A stretch of 64,000 bases of DNA from Trogon surrucura (lineage: Eukaryota; Chordata; Aves; Trogoniformes; Trogonidae). Shown piece after piece: positions 61,001-64,000 of the stretch (positions are counted from its first letter, which is position 1; each line of letters begins with the position of its first letter). The position numbers and the translations under genes are program-made. Below the pieces are notes generated by a model. It was not told the DNA's origin. It was given only the letters and a program-made list of their open reading frames with translations, and did no database searches. The stretch covers positions 15,915,987 to 15,979,986 of the forward strand of contig CM036622.1 of NCBI GenBank assembly GCA_020746105.1, written 5' to 3'.

Positions 61001-64000
61001 CTGAACCATCCCCCTGGCCTTCTTACCTATCTGCAGAATATCTAGAACACCATGAGGGCTGGGGTAAATTATGAAAAAATACACCTGACAGTTTGGTTTT
61101 AAAGTTCTTCAAAGGTAAACTGTTTCTCTGAACTTTCTGAAACCACCAAACTGTGCAGGAATAATATTTAGATACAGTTCAAAAGCATCCAAATCCCTCT
61201 TCAAACTCCGAAGTCTACCACTGGGATGCCACACATCTCTCAAAACCACTACACAGCTGCATGAGCCTGTAGATCACATGGCCCTTAGCACACCCTACAG
61301 CTAATAGTTTGAACCTTTGGAGGTGGAGTTCATCCATGAAGCCCTCTTTTTCTAAACCTTCCTGGCAGTCCTTTTAACACCGAGGTGTGGCAGCCCTAAG
61401 TAATGTAAACAATTCTCATCATCCTTATCATGAAAGAATATAAACAACAAATTTAATATGAGACCTAAAATCTTAAAATAACCTGTTAACCCCATTTTCA
61501 TCTTCTCATTTTCTTCCACCTCTGGAAGTTACTACCTTCATCTTTTCAGTCCAACAGCCTTAGAACTAAATTTTTTATATTTTTCAGTCCTTATTAATTG
61601 CTGCTAAAGCACATATTTTGTATTTGATAATAAGAATATATAATGGACCTCAAAAGGTGTTGAGCATATTGATAATGATTAATGTTGGCTTCACGTAATT
61701 TTTAACTGAAGCTCTTCTGCAATCTGGGCATTTATCCTTCTTCTCTCCCTCCCATGAGGAAGCATTTCTGTTGAATAAGTACTGAGCTCATCTTTTACCA
61801 TAGTAAGGGGAACAGGGCCTCTCCCTTTACCTTCAGGCCTCTTGACAGGCACTTTTGAGATCTCAATTTCTCTAGAAAACATCAAGTTAAAATTTATTGA
61901 TGAGAGGGAAGGGTAAAATCAATAAAAGGACATAAAACTGAGAGAGAGAAAAAGAAAGCACTATTGCAGCATTTTAAGGAACTGGCATTTTTAAAAAAAT
62001 AGGGTTTAGCTCCTCTGTGTTTCGCTTTCCTTCTTCATTTTTTCATGATGCCTATGCCTCCCTCATCTTCCTGGTACTTGCAGGGCAGAATTAATTTTGC
62101 TGTCCTTTGCCGGACACTAGCAGAGATCAGAGAACTGCTCCGTGCTGCCACACATTCAATTCCCATCAACACTCAACCTGTAATACCTTTGCCTTATTTG
62201 TGTTATGTCTCACATCAAGCATGAAGGTGCAGGTCTCTTGAGGACGCAAATCATCCTGAGTTAAAACCAATGACAACAATTTATCCAAGTTCCTAAATGA
62301 CAGAATAATAAAGTCATTCTGAGACTGAACTGTAGACTTTATCCTGCCAGCACTGTCAGACAGCAATTACTGTAATGAGAAGTACATCCTGAACCTATAA
62401 CTCATACTGTAAGCATTTCTTCCTCAGTATTAATAAACATCCATTAATGCAACAGCCCAAGAAATCACAGGGAAAATAGCAGTGGAATTCATCTTATTTG
62501 ACCTGTGGAAAAAAGCCACTAGGTGTGGCAGAGGCAGGAGCAAACGTTTTGTTCCACATGGCTCGTTCCTGGCAGTAAGACACACCAGTAAGACCTGAGC
62601 CTACTGAGAAGGGAGAGTTGGGGGGGAGAGTTCAAGACGCTCCTGTATGCTGCAGAAATGACAAAGCAGCTGGAGAACAAGGGTCAGACCATTCTCTGCC
62701 TGGAAACCTACAGGTTTTTTTACTTCGTTGCTTCTGTTCCTCTGTCAGAACAGCACATCTCACTTGCAAAATACCTGTGCTTGCCAGAAGGAAAGGTCTT
62801 GCCCTCCCTGAGATTCTTTTCTCTCTGTTCAATTAATTTTATTAACATCGTATAGACTCAGTCTTCAAGTCTTCAGATGAAAATGTTTCATCATTACAAT
62901 AGTTTCGCAATAAGAGCCATGTAAAGCCTACTAGTGCTGTGTGTACCGCTATTAATTACCCTGTCAGAAAGCCCAGGAAAACCTGATAAAATGAGCTGTA
63001 TTTAAGCCACCATCCAGAGGAATTCATTCAAACAAACAAAGCTGACTCAGGCAATTGCAGAGAATTTTGTTAACAATGTTGTATCCAAAGGTTGGCATTC
63101 AACGTGACACATAGAGAAGAGACCAGGGTGTAAACCTGACTCTCTTTATTGTACTATTTCTATATAACCAGTGCTCCAGGAAGGCAGGGATACATCATTT
63201 CCGTTTTGCAGACAGTTTAAGACCCGTGAGCAAAAGTCCCTGGCTAAGGTGGGAATGTACTGTGGACCTCCTGAATTCCAGTTCCCATCATCATCAACCC
63301 GTTTCTTAGCTCAATAAATGTTGAACAGAGTCAATATGCAAATGGCAATCACGGTGCACCACATAATCCAGCCCAGAACTCAAAGGGAGGCAAGGGACAA
63401 GTGGGTGAGAGGTGATGCAGATTTCACCTCCCAGTGTATCTCAAGAGTTGCAGGTAGAGAAGCTGGAGCTCTGGGAGAATCCACCTGGGGTGGTTGAGAC
63501 CCAGGAGCTGAATGAGAAACATAAAGAAACGCCTGTTCAAGAAACTTCTCACTGAACTACACTCCCAGATTCCCATTCATAAACAATATATTTGAGACAG
63601 GACAGCCTTGTCTTCCCCCTTAGATGCTCATTTTGTGACAAGCAGGTAAGCAAGGCAGTGAGCACGATCACCTCTCCAGACATGGAGAGCTGTAAGGAGA
63701 ATGCCTGATACAGGGTGCAGTAATGAACACGTACCAAGCACATGATGTGCTGTGTGACCGAAGTGCTTAGCTGAAGTTAAAAATCTTTGTGGTGTAGGAC
63801 TTTGAATGTTTTTCCTTGTCATTGCTCTCCCCATTATATCTTGGCTGAGTGAAAAGAAACTTTCCAAGGTGAGTCAATAAAACACAGCATTTTGAAGCAG
63901 GGCAATCAACCTGCTATGAAGTATGTAATCAACATTTGTGTCGTGAATACTGATGTTAGGCAGACAGGGAGATGTTGATATCATCAGGCCTGAAACAGAA
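58085..64000. other. Right-hand gene-free flank
   Basis: About 5.9 kb, A/T-rich, with only short unrelated ORFs on both strands. I recognise no exon, RNA gene or transposon. THRB, the next gene expected in this synteny block, is not visible. Confidence 0.55.

Noticed and set aside
58085..64000. Possible THRB exons in the right flank
   Set aside because: No thyroid-receptor DBD or LBD residues appear in any frame. In other tetrapods THRB lies much further from NR1D2.

Overview
The window is vertebrate, almost certainly avian, nuclear DNA. It carries several CR1-type non-LTR retrotransposon copies with the typical ATTCTRTG 3'-terminal repeats, has short spliced exons in long introns, and has GC-rich CpG-island promoters. 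The protein-coding content matches the conserved NKIRAS1 - RPL15 - NR1D2 block known from tetrapods (human 3p24). The species cannot be fixed from the sequence alone; a turtle or crocodilian is a less likely alternative.

Layout. (1) 1-3.7 kb: the 5' part of NKIRAS1 (kappaB-Ras1) on the minus strand. Only its first coding exon (codons 1-31 plus one base, 2395-2488) lies here; the rest is off the left edge. (2) 3.6-4.5 kb: a CpG island that appears to be a shared divergent promoter for NKIRAS1 (-) and RPL15 (+). It has paired inverted CCAAT boxes, an ACTAYRNNNCCCR (ZNF143/THAP11-type) element, an ETS site and a 5'-TOP start. (3) 4.06-9.25 kb: the complete RPL15 gene, four exons, 204 residues, with a poly(A) signal. 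(4) 9.25-25.1 kb: an intergenic interval with no recognisable gene. It holds three CR1 insertions in the same orientation between 17.5 and 21.7 kb, one with an uninterrupted reverse-transcriptase ORF. (5) 25.1-50.45 kb: the complete NR1D2 gene (Rev-erb beta), eight coding exons, 573 residues, with a CpG-island promoter and a long 3' UTR. (6) 50.5-64 kb: gene-free flank with one CR1 copy, microsatellites and small tandem duplications. THRB is the expected next gene in this synteny block, but no exon of it is visible.

Biology. RPL15 is a housekeeping ribosomal-protein gene. NR1D2 is a heme-responsive transcriptional repressor of the circadian clock. Its promoter and intron 1 carry an apparent Rev-erb/ROR DR2 site, a cluster of canonical CACGTG E-boxes and a D-box. 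These are the three cis-element classes of the vertebrate clock, and they sit around the transcription start. All splice boundaries given here were read from the sequence, and the exon phases add up exactly to intact proteins. No wholly new system was found. The best leads are the clock-element cluster, a duplicated 16-base element in NR1D2 intron 1, a run of Pumilio-type motifs in the NR1D2 3' UTR, and a weak exon 5 donor that would give a truncated receptor if unspliced.
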